Origin: Streptomyces sp. NBC_00271
GTDB lineage: Bacteria > Actinomycetota > Actinomycetes > Streptomycetales > Streptomycetaceae
Length of the DNA stretch: 64,000 bases
Assembly: GCF_036178845.1 (NCBI RefSeq)
Contig: NZ_CP108070.1
Span: 8,680,001-8,744,000 of the forward strand
Direction of reading: 5' to 3'
The notes under the pieces were generated by a model, which made no database searches, was not told the origin of the DNA, and saw only the letters and a program-made list of their open reading frames with translations. The position numbers and the translations under genes are program-made. Every line of letters begins with the position of its first letter. The stretch's first letter is position 1. Shown here in pieces: positions 47,440 to 55,686 of this stretch.

Positions 47440-47735
47440 CCGGGGGCTCCGCCCCCGACCCCCCCCCGCTCGGGGCTGCGCCCCCGACCCCCCCGCTCGG
47501 GGCTGCGCCCCTGGTCCCCTGCTCGGGGCTGCGCCCCTGGTCCCCTGCCCGGGGCTGCGCCCCCGGGATCCCCGCTCGGGGCTGCGCCCCTGGGCCCCTG
47601 CCCGGGGTTGCGTTCCTGGCATCCCCGCTTGGGGTTGTGCCTAGGGCTCCCACTCGGGGCTGCGCCCCGGGCCCCCGCTGGGGGCTGTGCCCCTGGTCCC
47701 CTTTCCGGGGCCGCGCCCCCGGGACCCCAGCTTGG
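47440..47735. repeat. Tandem array of GC-rich stem-loop repeats
   Basis: About eleven units of 24-28 bases, each built on CGGGGCTGCGCCCC (GGGGC-TGC-GCCCC hairpin) joined by variable CCTGGTCCC/CCGGGATCC spacers. Units diverge towards the right end. The long minus-strand frame through it is an artefact of the repeat. Single copies of such hairpins are common in Streptomyces; an array of this size is not. Confidence 0.85.
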
Positions 47736-47890
47736 GGGTCCGAGTCCGAGTCGGTGGTGCCGCCGGGCGTGGCTTCTCCCGTGCGTATCGCGCGCCGCGA
47801 GGGGACCCGGCACGGCTGGCGCACAGGCAGGGGCATACCGTGAGGAGTCGAGTACGGGGACTTGAACGGGTCGGGAGCGAGGAGAACGGG

Positions 47891-49237
47891 ATGGTCGGCA
47901 GCCGCACCGCGTTGGTCGAGGATCTGATGGAGCGGTTCCCGCACGTACCGCGGGAGGCCGTCTTCAAGGAGGACCTGCTCCGCGGAGGTGTGGCCTTCGA
48001 CGAGTCGGCGCTCTCCGACAACGAGGACGGTGACGTCAAGCCGAAGTCGTACTTCATCTTCTCCTTCGACCACGGCACCCTGCCCGAGCTCGGCGAGGCC
48101 GCGCTGCGCCGCCCGCCCGAGGAGATCATCCTCACGGGCGGCCCGTACGACCTGCGGCGGACCGTGGTGTCCGTGCGGGTCAATCCCGCCTCGCCCTACC
48201 GCGTCGCCGCCGACGAGGAGGGGATGCTCGGGCTCTACCTCGACGGGAAGCGGATCGCCGACGTCGGCGTGCCGCCGATGCCCGAGTACTACCGGCACAC
48301 GCTCTCCAACGGGAAGTCCGTGATGGAGGTCGCCCCCACCATCCAGTGGGGCTATCTCATCTACCTCACCGTCTTCCGGGTCTGCCAGTACTTCGGCGCC
48401 AAGGAGGAGTGCCAGTACTGCGACATCAACCACAACTGGCGCCAGCACAAGGCGGCGGGGCGCCCGTACACCGGGGTCAAGGACGTCGAGGAGGTCCTCG
48501 AAGCCCTGGAGATCATCGACCGGTACGACACGGCGAAGGCCTCCACCGCGTACACCCTCACCGGCGGCGCGATCACCTCGAAGCTGCAGGGGCGCGACGA
48601 GGCCGACTTCTACGGCCACTACGCCAAGGCCATCGAGGAGCGCTTCCCGGGGCGTTGGATCGGCAAGGTCGTCGCGCAGGCGCTGCCGCGCGACGACGTG
48701 CAGCGGTTCAAGGACTACGGCGTGCAGATCTACCACCCCAACTACGAGGTGTGGGACCGGCGGTTGTTCGAGCTGTACTGCCCGGGCAAGGAGCGTTATG
48801 TCGGCCGCGACGAGTGGCACAAGCGCATCCTTGACTCCGCGGAGGTCTTCGGCGCGCGCAACGTGATCCCCAACTTCGTTGCCGGCGTGGAGATGGCGGA
48901 GCCGTTCGGCTTCACGACCGTCGACGAGGCCATCGCCTCCACCACCGAGGGGCTGCGCTTCTTCATGTCGCACGGCATCACGCCCCGCTTCACCACCTGG
49001 TGCCCGGAGCCCACGACCCCGCTCGGCAAGGCCAACCCCCAGGGCGCGCCGCTGGAATACCACATCCGGCTGCTGGAGGCCTACCGTTCGACCATGGAGG
49101 ACTTCGGGCTGTCCTCCCCGCCCGGATACGGTCCGCCCGGACCCGGCCACGCGGTCTTCTCGGTGAGCTCCTTCATGGACAGCCTCCCGGCGCGGGAACC
49201 CGCGGTGGCGGAAGCGGCCGAGCCGAAGCTTCCCTAG
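47891..49237 (+). CDS. Radical SAM-like protein with Cys-x8-Cys-x2-Cys motif
   Basis: A 448-residue protein. The probable cluster-binding site CQYFGAKEECQYCDINHNWR (about residues 168-187) has spacing CX8CX2C rather than CX3CX2C. The following region fits a radical SAM barrel (VEEVLEALEIIDRYDTAKAS, TLTGGAITSK as the GGE-like strand, GVQIYHPNYEVWDRRLFELY). The last third includes FTTWCPEPTTPLG. The ATG at 47891 follows AGGAG. Reaction unknown; it stands alone between the repeat array and a terminator. Confidence 0.7.
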   Translation: MVGSRTALVEDLMERFPHVPREAVFKEDLLRGGVAFDESALSDNEDGDVKPKSYFIFSFDHGTLPELGEAALRRPPEEIILTGGPYDLRRTVVSVRVNPASPYRVAADEEGMLGLYLDGKRIADVGVPPMPEYYRHTLSNGKSVMEVAPTIQWGYLIYLTVFRVCQYFGAKEECQYCDINHNWRQHKAAGRPYTGVKDVEEVLEALEIIDRYDTAKASTAYTLTGGAITSKLQGRDEADFYGHYAKAIEERFPGRWIGKVVAQALPRDDVQRFKDYGVQIYHPNYEVWDRRLFELYCPGKERYVGRDEWHKRILDSAEVFGARNVIPNFVAGVEMAEPFGFTTVDEAIASTTEGLRFFMSHGITPRFTTWCPEPTTPLGKANPQGAPLEYHIRLLEAYRSTMEDFGLSSPPGYGPPGPGHAVFSVSSFMDSLPAREPAVAEAAEPKLP

Positions 49238-49273
49238 GACCTCTTAAAAGTCGACGACGATCGAGACGTATCG

Positions 49274-49314
49274 GCCTCCCTTCCGTATCACCTTCCATAC
49301 GGCGGGAGGGAGGC
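49274..49314 (+). terminator. Strong hairpin after the radical SAM-like gene
   Basis: GCCTCCCTTCCGTAT pairs with ATACGGCGGGAGGGAGGC around CACCTTCC, with one bulge. The 49315-49517 stretch shows no gene. Confidence 0.8.
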
Positions 49315-49517
49315 TGCGCGCGCTCGGACGAACGGCGCCGCAACCGCTTGCCACGCTAATTGAATACGTCGCTTGTCAGTTGTGTGGAAAGCGTGAAAGG
49401 CTCGGGCCCCGTCGTTGAGACGGCCTCAACTCCCCTGTACAGAGGGTGAGTTGACGATCACGTTGTTCAGACGTTTCTAGACGTTGCACCTGGAAGCAGT
49501 TGATGCAGGAGCCCCCC

Positions 49518-51041
49518 ATGCCCGACCTGCCGACCCCCCAGAACGCCGCCGAGGCCGCGCTGCTCTCGGAGTGCTGGGACGCGGTCCTGTCGTACGCCGA
49601 TCTGTGCACGTCCGGTTCGGCCTCGGCCACGCTGCTGGCGACCGAGGCGTTCACGCACGGCATCGACGAACTGCGCGCCGCCACCGCGGCATCGAAGAGT
49701 ACCGGTACCGGACGCCGGGCGCTCAGGCTGCCCCGCATTCCGCTGCTGCTGGCCTCCGTCCGTACCGTGGCCGCCGCCTGGGAGACGAACGGGCTCGGCC
49801 ATCGGCTCGACCCCGATCTGCGCCTGTGGCTCCACTCCGACAAGGCCGCCCGCTACGTCGGACCGCCGCTGCACCGCCCGCTCGCGCTGCGCGGCCTCAG
49901 GGACATGCAGGAGCCGGACGCCGTTCTGCTGTGGCTGGCCGAGGTCGAGTCGCTGCCGATGTCCGCGGTGGCCCGGCGGCTCGGTCTCGATCCGGCGGCC
50001 GCGTCCTCCGAACTCGCCCAGGTGCGGGCGCTGTTCCGGGACCGCTGCCACCGCAACCACCTCGACACGCCGATGAACGCCTACTGCCGCAGCTATGCGC
50101 GGCTCCTCGACGCGGTCACCCGCTCACCCAGCGCCGAGACGCCCGAGGACCTCTCCCGGCACCTGGCGCGCTGCGTCGAGTGCGCGGAGGCCGCCGCCTG
50201 TCTGCGGCTGCATGGCGGCGGGCTGCCCGCGGCGCTCTCCAGCGGTGTGATCGGCTGGGGCGGCCTCGCGTATCTCGAGCGGCGACGCCGGGCCGCCGAG
50301 GCCGGCATGATCGGCGGACGCACGGACGTGGCGGTGGACACGGGGCTGAACGAGGGCAAGCCGGTCCGGCCCCGGATCGGCCGGACCGGGATCCTGGTCA
50401 CGGCCGTCCTCGTGTCCGCACTGGCGCTCACGGTCTCGCTGATGCCCTTCGGCGGCTCGAAGGGTGATGACGCGAACGCCGCGCAGGGTGAGTCGACGGA
50501 CGGGCAGTCCCTGGCGGACCCGGGCCCCTCCATTTCCTCGGGCTCGACGACGAAGTCGGGGTCGGGATCGGGGTCGGGGTCGGGGTCGGGGACGGCGGGC
50601 TCGCCCGCGGTGGCGGACTCGACCTCGCGTCCGGCGGGCAACTCAGATCAGGAGGCCCAGGGCGAGTCCTCGTCGCCCGCCGGGAAGCAGGGCGGGGTGA
50701 CGAGTTCCCCGAAGAGCGCCGCGCCGGACTGCCGGGTGAAGTACGAGATCGTGAGCGAGTGGCCGGACGGCTTCCAGGCCACCGTCACCGTCACCTCCAC
50801 CAAGGCCCTCGCCACTTGGAACCTCGGCTGGACCTTCAAGGACGGCCAGCGCGTGGGCCAGATGTGGGACGGCACCTTCACCCAGGACGACTCCCACGTC
50901 ACGGCCACCGCCGCCGACTACAACAAGACCGTCGCCGCGAACGGCACCTTCACCTTCGGTTTCCTCGGTTCCTGGACCGGCTCCAACTCGGCCGCGCGCA
51001 ACTTCACCCTCAACACGGCCAGTTGCCAGGCCGCCGGCTGA
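49518..51041 (+). CDS. Membrane protein: sigma/zinc-finger-like inner part, external cellulose-binding domain (CBM2)
   Basis: A 507-residue protein with an unusual layout. Residues about 1-240 are helical and sigma-factor-like, with a region-4-type helix pair (LWLAEVESLPMSAVARRLGL) and a HLARCVECAEAAACL zinc-finger-like motif (HxxxCxxC) as in anti-sigma factors. A transmembrane helix (ILVTAVLVSALALTVSLMPF, about 290-310) is followed by a Ser/Gly-rich linker and a C-terminal CBM2-type module (CRVKYEIVSEWPDGFQATVT, NLGWTFKDGQ, LGSWTGSNSAARNFTLNTAS). Start ATG 49518 with CAGGAG 6 bases before it. It may sense extracellular cellulose or chitin and signal inward (inference). Confidence 0.8.
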   Translation: MPDLPTPQNAAEAALLSECWDAVLSYADLCTSGSASATLLATEAFTHGIDELRAATAASKSTGTGRRALRLPRIPLLLASVRTVAAAWETNGLGHRLDPDLRLWLHSDKAARYVGPPLHRPLALRGLRDMQEPDAVLLWLAEVESLPMSAVARRLGLDPAAASSELAQVRALFRDRCHRNHLDTPMNAYCRSYARLLDAVTRSPSAETPEDLSRHLARCVECAEAAACLRLHGGGLPAALSSGVIGWGGLAYLERRRRAAEAGMIGGRTDVAVDTGLNEGKPVRPRIGRTGILVTAVLVSALALTVSLMPFGGSKGDDANAAQGESTDGQSLADPGPSISSGSTTKSGSGSGSGSGSGTAGSPAVADSTSRPAGNSDQEAQGESSSPAGKQGGVTSSPKSAAPDCRVKYEIVSEWPDGFQATVTVTSTKALATWNLGWTFKDGQRVGQMWDGTFTQDDSHVTATAADYNKTVAANGTFTFGFLGSWTGSNSAARNFTLNTASCQAAG

Positions 51042-51059
51042 GCATCCGGCCGACCGGTA

Positions 51060-51119
51060 TGACGCGCGAAGAGCCGGCATGACGCGCGAAAAGACGGTGT
51101 GACGCGCGAAGAACCGGAC
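51060..51119. repeat. Three 20-base tandem repeats
   Basis: TGACGCGCGAAGAGCCGGCA and two variants follow one another directly after the CBM2 gene. No hairpin is obvious. The remaining 51120-51406 stretch holds no recognised gene; it is the upstream region of the Crp-type regulator. Confidence 0.7.
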
Positions 51120-51406
51120 ACCGTCCCCTCACCCCGCCACCACCTCCCCACCACCCCTCCGGCGGCGGAAACCTGATTTTCCGCCAAGTCCGCCGCCCTG
51201 GCCGGTTCCCCGTATCGACGGGGCCGGCCGCTCGGCGCCGGTCCTGACCTCAAGGTCGTCGGTGGGGACGGGAGTGGAGGCGGACGGTTCGACCGCGGTC
51301 ACCGGTGGTGGGAGCGTCATGAGGGGACGGCACCCCCGGGCGACCCACCTGGCACTTCGCCACTTACCGACCAGTACGGTCGATCTGGCGTAATTCACTC
51401 GTCTCA

Positions 51407-52189
51407 ATGCTTCGCTCTGCCACCATCAACGCCTCTGAAAAGTCAGGCGGCACGATTGCGGCGGGGGGCGTGGCCATGGGGCTGCTCGGCAATGAGCTGG
51501 CTTTCGCACGCGCTCTGACCCCTCAGGAGCGCGAGAGCGTGATGGCTCTCGGCAGCCGGAAGCATTACTCGGCCGATGCGCATCTTCTGACGGAGGGTGA
51601 CCGGTCCAGTCACGTCCTGATCATCATTCGGGGCTGGGTGACCGTATCCGTGGCGACGGACCGGGGTGCCACGCGGCTGATACTCGGTCTGCGGGGTCCC
51701 GGTGAACTGCTCGGCGAGATGGCCGCCCTGGACCCGCATCCCCGCAGCGCCACCGTGCGCGCGCTGGGTCCGACCGAGACCCAGGTCATATCCGGGGACG
51801 CGTTCCGCCGGTTCCTCGCCCTGCACCCCCGCGTCAGCGGTCTGGTGATACGCCAGCTCACCTTCCGACTGCGCAGCGCCGACCAGGAGCGGTCCGCGCT
51901 CGCCTCGCTCACCGTGCTGCAACGGCTGGCCAGCCGGCTCACCGAACTGTCGAGAGCCGAGCCCTCCGGCCCCTACCATCCGGCCGTACCGGGCGGTGCC
52001 ACGCACACGGGCACCGTCGTCCAACTGGCCCAGGACGAACTGGCCGCCACCATCGGAGCCACCCGGGAAGCCGTCGCCAAGGCACTGAAGCTGCTGCGTA
52101 CCCAGCACGTCGTGCGTACCGGCAACCGGATGGTGGAGATTCTCGACCCCGAACTGCTCGCACTCCTCGCGGACGGTCATCAGGAGTAG
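51407..52189 (+). CDS. Crp/Fnr family transcriptional regulator
   Basis: A 260-residue regulator (234 from the alternative ATG at 51476, which has a G-rich ribosome site). The cyclic-nucleotide-binding fold is seen at LLTEGDRSSHVLIIIRGWVT and LRGPGELLGEMAALDPHPRS (PGE...RSA phosphate cassette), and the C-terminal winged helix at LAQDELAATIGATREAVAKA. The cassette looks able to bind a cyclic nucleotide. It precedes the cyclase-like gene by 90 bases on the same strand, so it may sense that protein's product or control the operon (inference). Confidence 0.9.
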   Translation: MLRSATINASEKSGGTIAAGGVAMGLLGNELAFARALTPQERESVMALGSRKHYSADAHLLTEGDRSSHVLIIIRGWVTVSVATDRGATRLILGLRGPGELLGEMAALDPHPRSATVRALGPTETQVISGDAFRRFLALHPRVSGLVIRQLTFRLRSADQERSALASLTVLQRLASRLTELSRAEPSGPYHPAVPGGATHTGTVVQLAQDELAATIGATREAVAKALKLLRTQHVVRTGNRMVEILDPELLALLADGHQE

Positions 52190-52279
52190 ACCCACGCCTT
52201 GTCGTAACCCACGCCTCGTCGTGTGTAAACGGCTACAGACGGCCTTCGTCCCCGGGCCCGACGCTGAGGGGGACAGCAA

Positions 52280-53158
52280 GTGGAAAGAACAAGGGGGCAC
52301 GGGGTGGACCACGACGCGATGGATCTCACCGAAGCACGCTACGAGTTGGTGATCAGCGTCGACGCCCGGCGTTCCGGGGAATACGACGACGTCGACAAGC
52401 AGCGCATGCGCGAGCGGATCTACCGGGTGCTGGAGGCGGCCTTCACCCACGCCAAGGTGGCGCGGGACGCCGTACACATGGAGGACCGCGGCGACGGTGT
52501 GCTGCTGTCGGTGGTCGGCCGGATCGCGGTGACCCGGCTGCTCGGCCTGTGGATGGTCGAGGTGCACGAGAATCTGCGGGACGAGAACCGCGGCCTGCGT
52601 GTCCCCCTCGGGCTTCGGGTGGGCATGCACGTCGGGCCTGTCCGGCACGACGGCCGGGGCATCAGCGGGCGCGCCGTCGACCTCGCCTGCCGGCTGGCCG
52701 ACTCGCCGCTTGCCCGGCGACTGCTGGACGCCGAGCGGGCCGACCTCGTGCTGGTGACCTCCCAGTCGCTCTACGAGGACGTGGTCAGCAGCGGCGGCAA
52801 GTTCATCGAGCCCGCGCACTACTCCTCCGCCCGCCTGGAGCTCAAGGAGGGCGAGGTCACCGCCTGGTTCCACCTTCCAGGCCGGCCCGCCCCCGAGATC
52901 CCCACCGCCGCACCGGCTGCACCTGACGCCGACCGTGCCGACGACGTCGAGGACGCCCGTGGTGCCGATGACGTCGAGGACGTCCGTGGTGCCGATGACG
53001 TCGAGGACGCCCTTGGCGTCGACGGCGAGGACCGCGCCGACGGTCCTGGCGCCCACTACACCGTCCACGGCGACATGTCGCAGCACAGCGACAACGTCTA
53101 TCAGCAGCCCGTGCACATCGGGCGGATCACCGGCGACGCCGGCCGACGGAAGGGCTGA
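52280..53158 (+). CDS. Nucleotidyl cyclase-like protein with acidic repeat tail
   Basis: A 292-residue protein whose first 200 residues match actinobacterial class III nucleotidyl-cyclase homologues: LVISVDARRSGEYDDVD (metal Asp), HMEDRGDGVLLSVVG (second metal Asp), LRVGMHVGPVRHDGRGISGR and AVDLACRLAD, where the usual Asn before the Arg is Asp. Three 27-base repeats encode an acidic DDVED-x-RGA tail, and the C-terminus is YTVHGDMSQHSDNVYQQPVH. GTG start after GGGGGA. It may make a cyclic nucleotide or only bind one. It opens a seven-gene run that ends off-window; the next gene begins 5 bases after its stop. Confidence 0.75.
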   Translation: MERTRGHGVDHDAMDLTEARYELVISVDARRSGEYDDVDKQRMRERIYRVLEAAFTHAKVARDAVHMEDRGDGVLLSVVGRIAVTRLLGLWMVEVHENLRDENRGLRVPLGLRVGMHVGPVRHDGRGISGRAVDLACRLADSPLARRLLDAERADLVLVTSQSLYEDVVSSGGKFIEPAHYSSARLELKEGEVTAWFHLPGRPAPEIPTAAPAAPDADRADDVEDARGADDVEDVRGADDVEDALGVDGEDRADGPGAHYTVHGDMSQHSDNVYQQPVHIGRITGDAGRRKG

Positions 53159-53163
53159 TCGCA

Positions 53164-55686
53164 GTGACCGACGATCAGCAGGCGGCCGGCGGCGCCGAGC
53201 CCGCACCCCGCAAGGGGGCCGACGCCCGTGCGCCCGAGGCCGACGGGAAGGCCAGGAACGACCCGCCCCGTGCCGACGAGGGCAAGGCCGAAGGCGACGA
53301 GGCAGCCGCAGGGAACGACGCTCCGGAAGACGGCGACGCCAAGAAGGACCAGGGGAAGAAGCAGGACGAGGAACGCGAGCGCGCCGCAGGGCGGTTCAAG
53401 GAACACACCCGCGACCCGCTCGCCGAGGAGCAGGGCGAGGACGGGACCACCGACCTCGCCGCCGCCTCGCGGGCCCGCCGCGCCACCCGGATGCTGTTCG
53501 ACACCGGCCGGGACCTCAACAGCTTCGACCGCTCGTACTTCCGGAGCGCCCACATCGGCGACATCCACCTGCGGATGGACGCCCGCCACTCCGGCGCGGG
53601 GATGCGCAGCGGACCCGTGCCCGACGAGGAACTGCGCAGGCTCCGCCGCGTCCATGTGGAACCGCAGGGATACGTACAGCTGCGCAACGCCCTCGGCGCT
53701 CGTCGGCTGCTGGTGCTCGGCGCCGCCCCCGGCACCGGACGCACCAGCACCGCGCTCTCGCTCCTCGACGAGGTCACCGGCCCCGCGGCGGACGCCACGG
53801 GCACGGAGCCCGGGGTCGGATCCCGGGTGCGCCGGGTCGATCCGGACGGTGGGGTGCGGAAGTTGGCGGGCTCCCTGGCCGGCGAGGGCGAGGAGGCGCG
53901 GCGCGGCACCGGGTACCTGCTGGAGCTCTCCCTCACCGGGGCCGGTGCCCTGCCCCCGGACGAGATGGACCTCGACGGGCTCGCCGCGGCCCTGGCCCGG
54001 TGCGAGTCGTACGCGGTGGTCGTCGTCACGGTCGGGTCGGCGGCCAACCCGCTGCTGGCCGGGCGGTACGGCAGACTCTGCCCTCCCGCACCCACCCAGG
54101 AACTGCTCACCACCCGGTTACGGGAACGGCTGGAGGAGCATGTCGCCGCCGCCCCGGACGGTGACGTCCGGCTGGAGGACCTGCTCGCCGGGGCGGAGGA
54201 ACTGGCGGTCCGCCAGGACGTCACGGACGCGGTCGGACTGAAGGACCTGCGCCCCGCCGAGGCCGAGTTGCTCGCCTCGCTGCTGGCCGCACACCAACTG
54301 GGGGAGGTCTCCCGGGACGAACTGCTGGCCGGTTGCCGGAGCCTCGCCGCCGATCAGGCCCAGGAGTGGTTCGCCGGAGTGGACCGGGCGCTGACGGCGC
54401 CTCCCGCCGAGCCGGAGGGCGGCGCGGGCCGGCCGGGTACGGCGGCCCTGTTCCACCCGGTGGCGTTCCGTATCGCGCTCGCCGTACTGGGCGGCGCCTC
54501 GCACAGCGCCGTGGCCGCCGCCGCCCACCTGCTGACCTGGGAACTGTCCGTACAGTGCGATCCGGACCACACCCCGGCCCGCCCGCTGTTCTGCGACGAC
54601 CCGGAAGCCGATCTCGCTCTCTCGCGCGCCGAACTGACCGACGGCCGGCTCGAGGTGGCCGGGACCGAGGTTCCGGCCCGGCTGATCTGGTACCGGGGAT
54701 CCGCCCTGCCCTCCGCGGTGCTGACCGAGATCTGGGACCGGCACTTCCCCGTCCGGGCACCGATCGTGCGCTGGCTGCGGCTGCTCGCGGACGATCCCCG
54801 CCCCCAGGTGTGGATGCGCGCCGCCGTGGCCGCCGGGGAGCTGTGCGCACGGGACTTCGACCACGGATACGCGGAGCTGATCCGGCCGCTCGCCGAGGCT
54901 GCCACGCCCCGCCGGAGGATCTTCGCGGCCACCACGCTCGACCAGGCGGCCGGTCACGCCTCGCACCGCAAGGCGGTGCGCAAGCTGGTCGACGACTGGA
55001 GCAGGTACGGGACGAAGTCGCTGCGCTGGACCGCGGCGATGGCACTGGGTTACGGGAACGCCGCGGACACGACGGAGGACGCCCTGGACGCCCTGGCCCG
55101 GATCGGGGTCCGCGACGACGGGGAGCAGCTGGCGGTCGCCTCGTTCAACGCCGTACGGCTGCTGGCGCTCCCGGACGGTGCCAAGGTGCTGCGGCGGATG
55201 GCCGACTGGACCCACCACAAGCGCGCGGAGTACCAGGACCTCGGTCTGGTGACCACCGTCCGGCTCGCCGTGACCTCGGTGGACGAGGTGCTGTCCGACG
55301 AGCCCGACTCCCCGCTGGCCGACCGCGCCGACTGGCCTCTGCCACTCGCCCTCGCCGTCCCCCGCCCCGAACTCGTGCTGCCCATGGCCGACTTGATGTG
55401 GAGCACGCTGAACACGGCGCGCTCGAAGGACGTGGCCCTGGACGCGCTGGAGTCCCTGCTGCGTTCGGCGGTGCGCGGGGACGGCACCGAGGGGACCCGG
55501 CCGGGGCTGGCGGCGCTGCTGCCCGCGCTGGCGACCGAGGAGAACGACCGGCGGCGGCTGGACTGGCTGCTGCGCCGAATGATGAACGATCCGGAGGATC
55601 CGCTCCCCGACGCGCAGGCGCGAGCCCTGTGGTGGCTCGCCGTCCCGACGCGGGAGAGGACGGGCGAGGAGGACAGCCATGGCTGA
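53164..55686 (+). CDS. P-loop-like NTPase with Arg in the Walker A Lys position and helical repeats
   Basis: An 840-residue protein. Residues 1-85 are charged and disordered. A nucleotide-binding-like site, LLVLGAAPGTGRTSTALSLL (about 179-198), has GxxxxGRT where GKT is expected. The last 400 residues are HEAT-like helical repeats (LRLLADDPRPQVWMRAAVAA, RKLVDDWSRYGTKSLRWTAA, LDALARIGVRDDGEQLAVAS). GTG start. Its stop overlaps the next ATG by 8 bases. The architecture resembles STAND-type scaffolds used in signalling or immunity, but the substitution leaves NTP hydrolysis in doubt. Confidence 0.65.
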   Translation: MTDDQQAAGGAEPAPRKGADARAPEADGKARNDPPRADEGKAEGDEAAAGNDAPEDGDAKKDQGKKQDEERERAAGRFKEHTRDPLAEEQGEDGTTDLAAASRARRATRMLFDTGRDLNSFDRSYFRSAHIGDIHLRMDARHSGAGMRSGPVPDEELRRLRRVHVEPQGYVQLRNALGARRLLVLGAAPGTGRTSTALSLLDEVTGPAADATGTEPGVGSRVRRVDPDGGVRKLAGSLAGEGEEARRGTGYLLELSLTGAGALPPDEMDLDGLAAALARCESYAVVVVTVGSAANPLLAGRYGRLCPPAPTQELLTTRLRERLEEHVAAAPDGDVRLEDLLAGAEELAVRQDVTDAVGLKDLRPAEAELLASLLAAHQLGEVSRDELLAGCRSLAADQAQEWFAGVDRALTAPPAEPEGGAGRPGTAALFHPVAFRIALAVLGGASHSAVAAAAHLLTWELSVQCDPDHTPARPLFCDDPEADLALSRAELTDGRLEVAGTEVPARLIWYRGSALPSAVLTEIWDRHFPVRAPIVRWLRLLADDPRPQVWMRAAVAAGELCARDFDHGYAELIRPLAEAATPRRRIFAATTLDQAAGHASHRKAVRKLVDDWSRYGTKSLRWTAAMALGYGNAADTTEDALDALARIGVRDDGEQLAVASFNAVRLLALPDGAKVLRRMADWTHHKRAEYQDLGLVTTVRLAVTSVDEVLSDEPDSPLADRADWPLPLALAVPRPELVLPMADLMWSTLNTARSKDVALDALESLLRSAVRGDGTEGTRPGLAALLPALATEENDRRRLDWLLRRMMNDPEDPLPDAQARALWWLAVPTRERTGEEDSHG

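Noticed and set aside
47440..47735. Possible CRISPR array
   Set aside because: Units are 24-28 bases with no constant repeat/unique spacer alternation, each is a short hairpin, and no cas gene is near.
47288..49150. Long minus-strand reading frame of about 620 codons
   Set aside because: It is antisense to the radical SAM-like gene and its N- and C-terminal parts are repeat-encoded Gly/Ala/Pro/Arg text; it exists because the high GC leaves few stops.
53175..54224. Long antisense frame opposite the P-loop protein
   Set aside because: Composition is Ser/Arg/Pro shadow text and the plus-strand frame has the ribosome site, overlaps and motifs.
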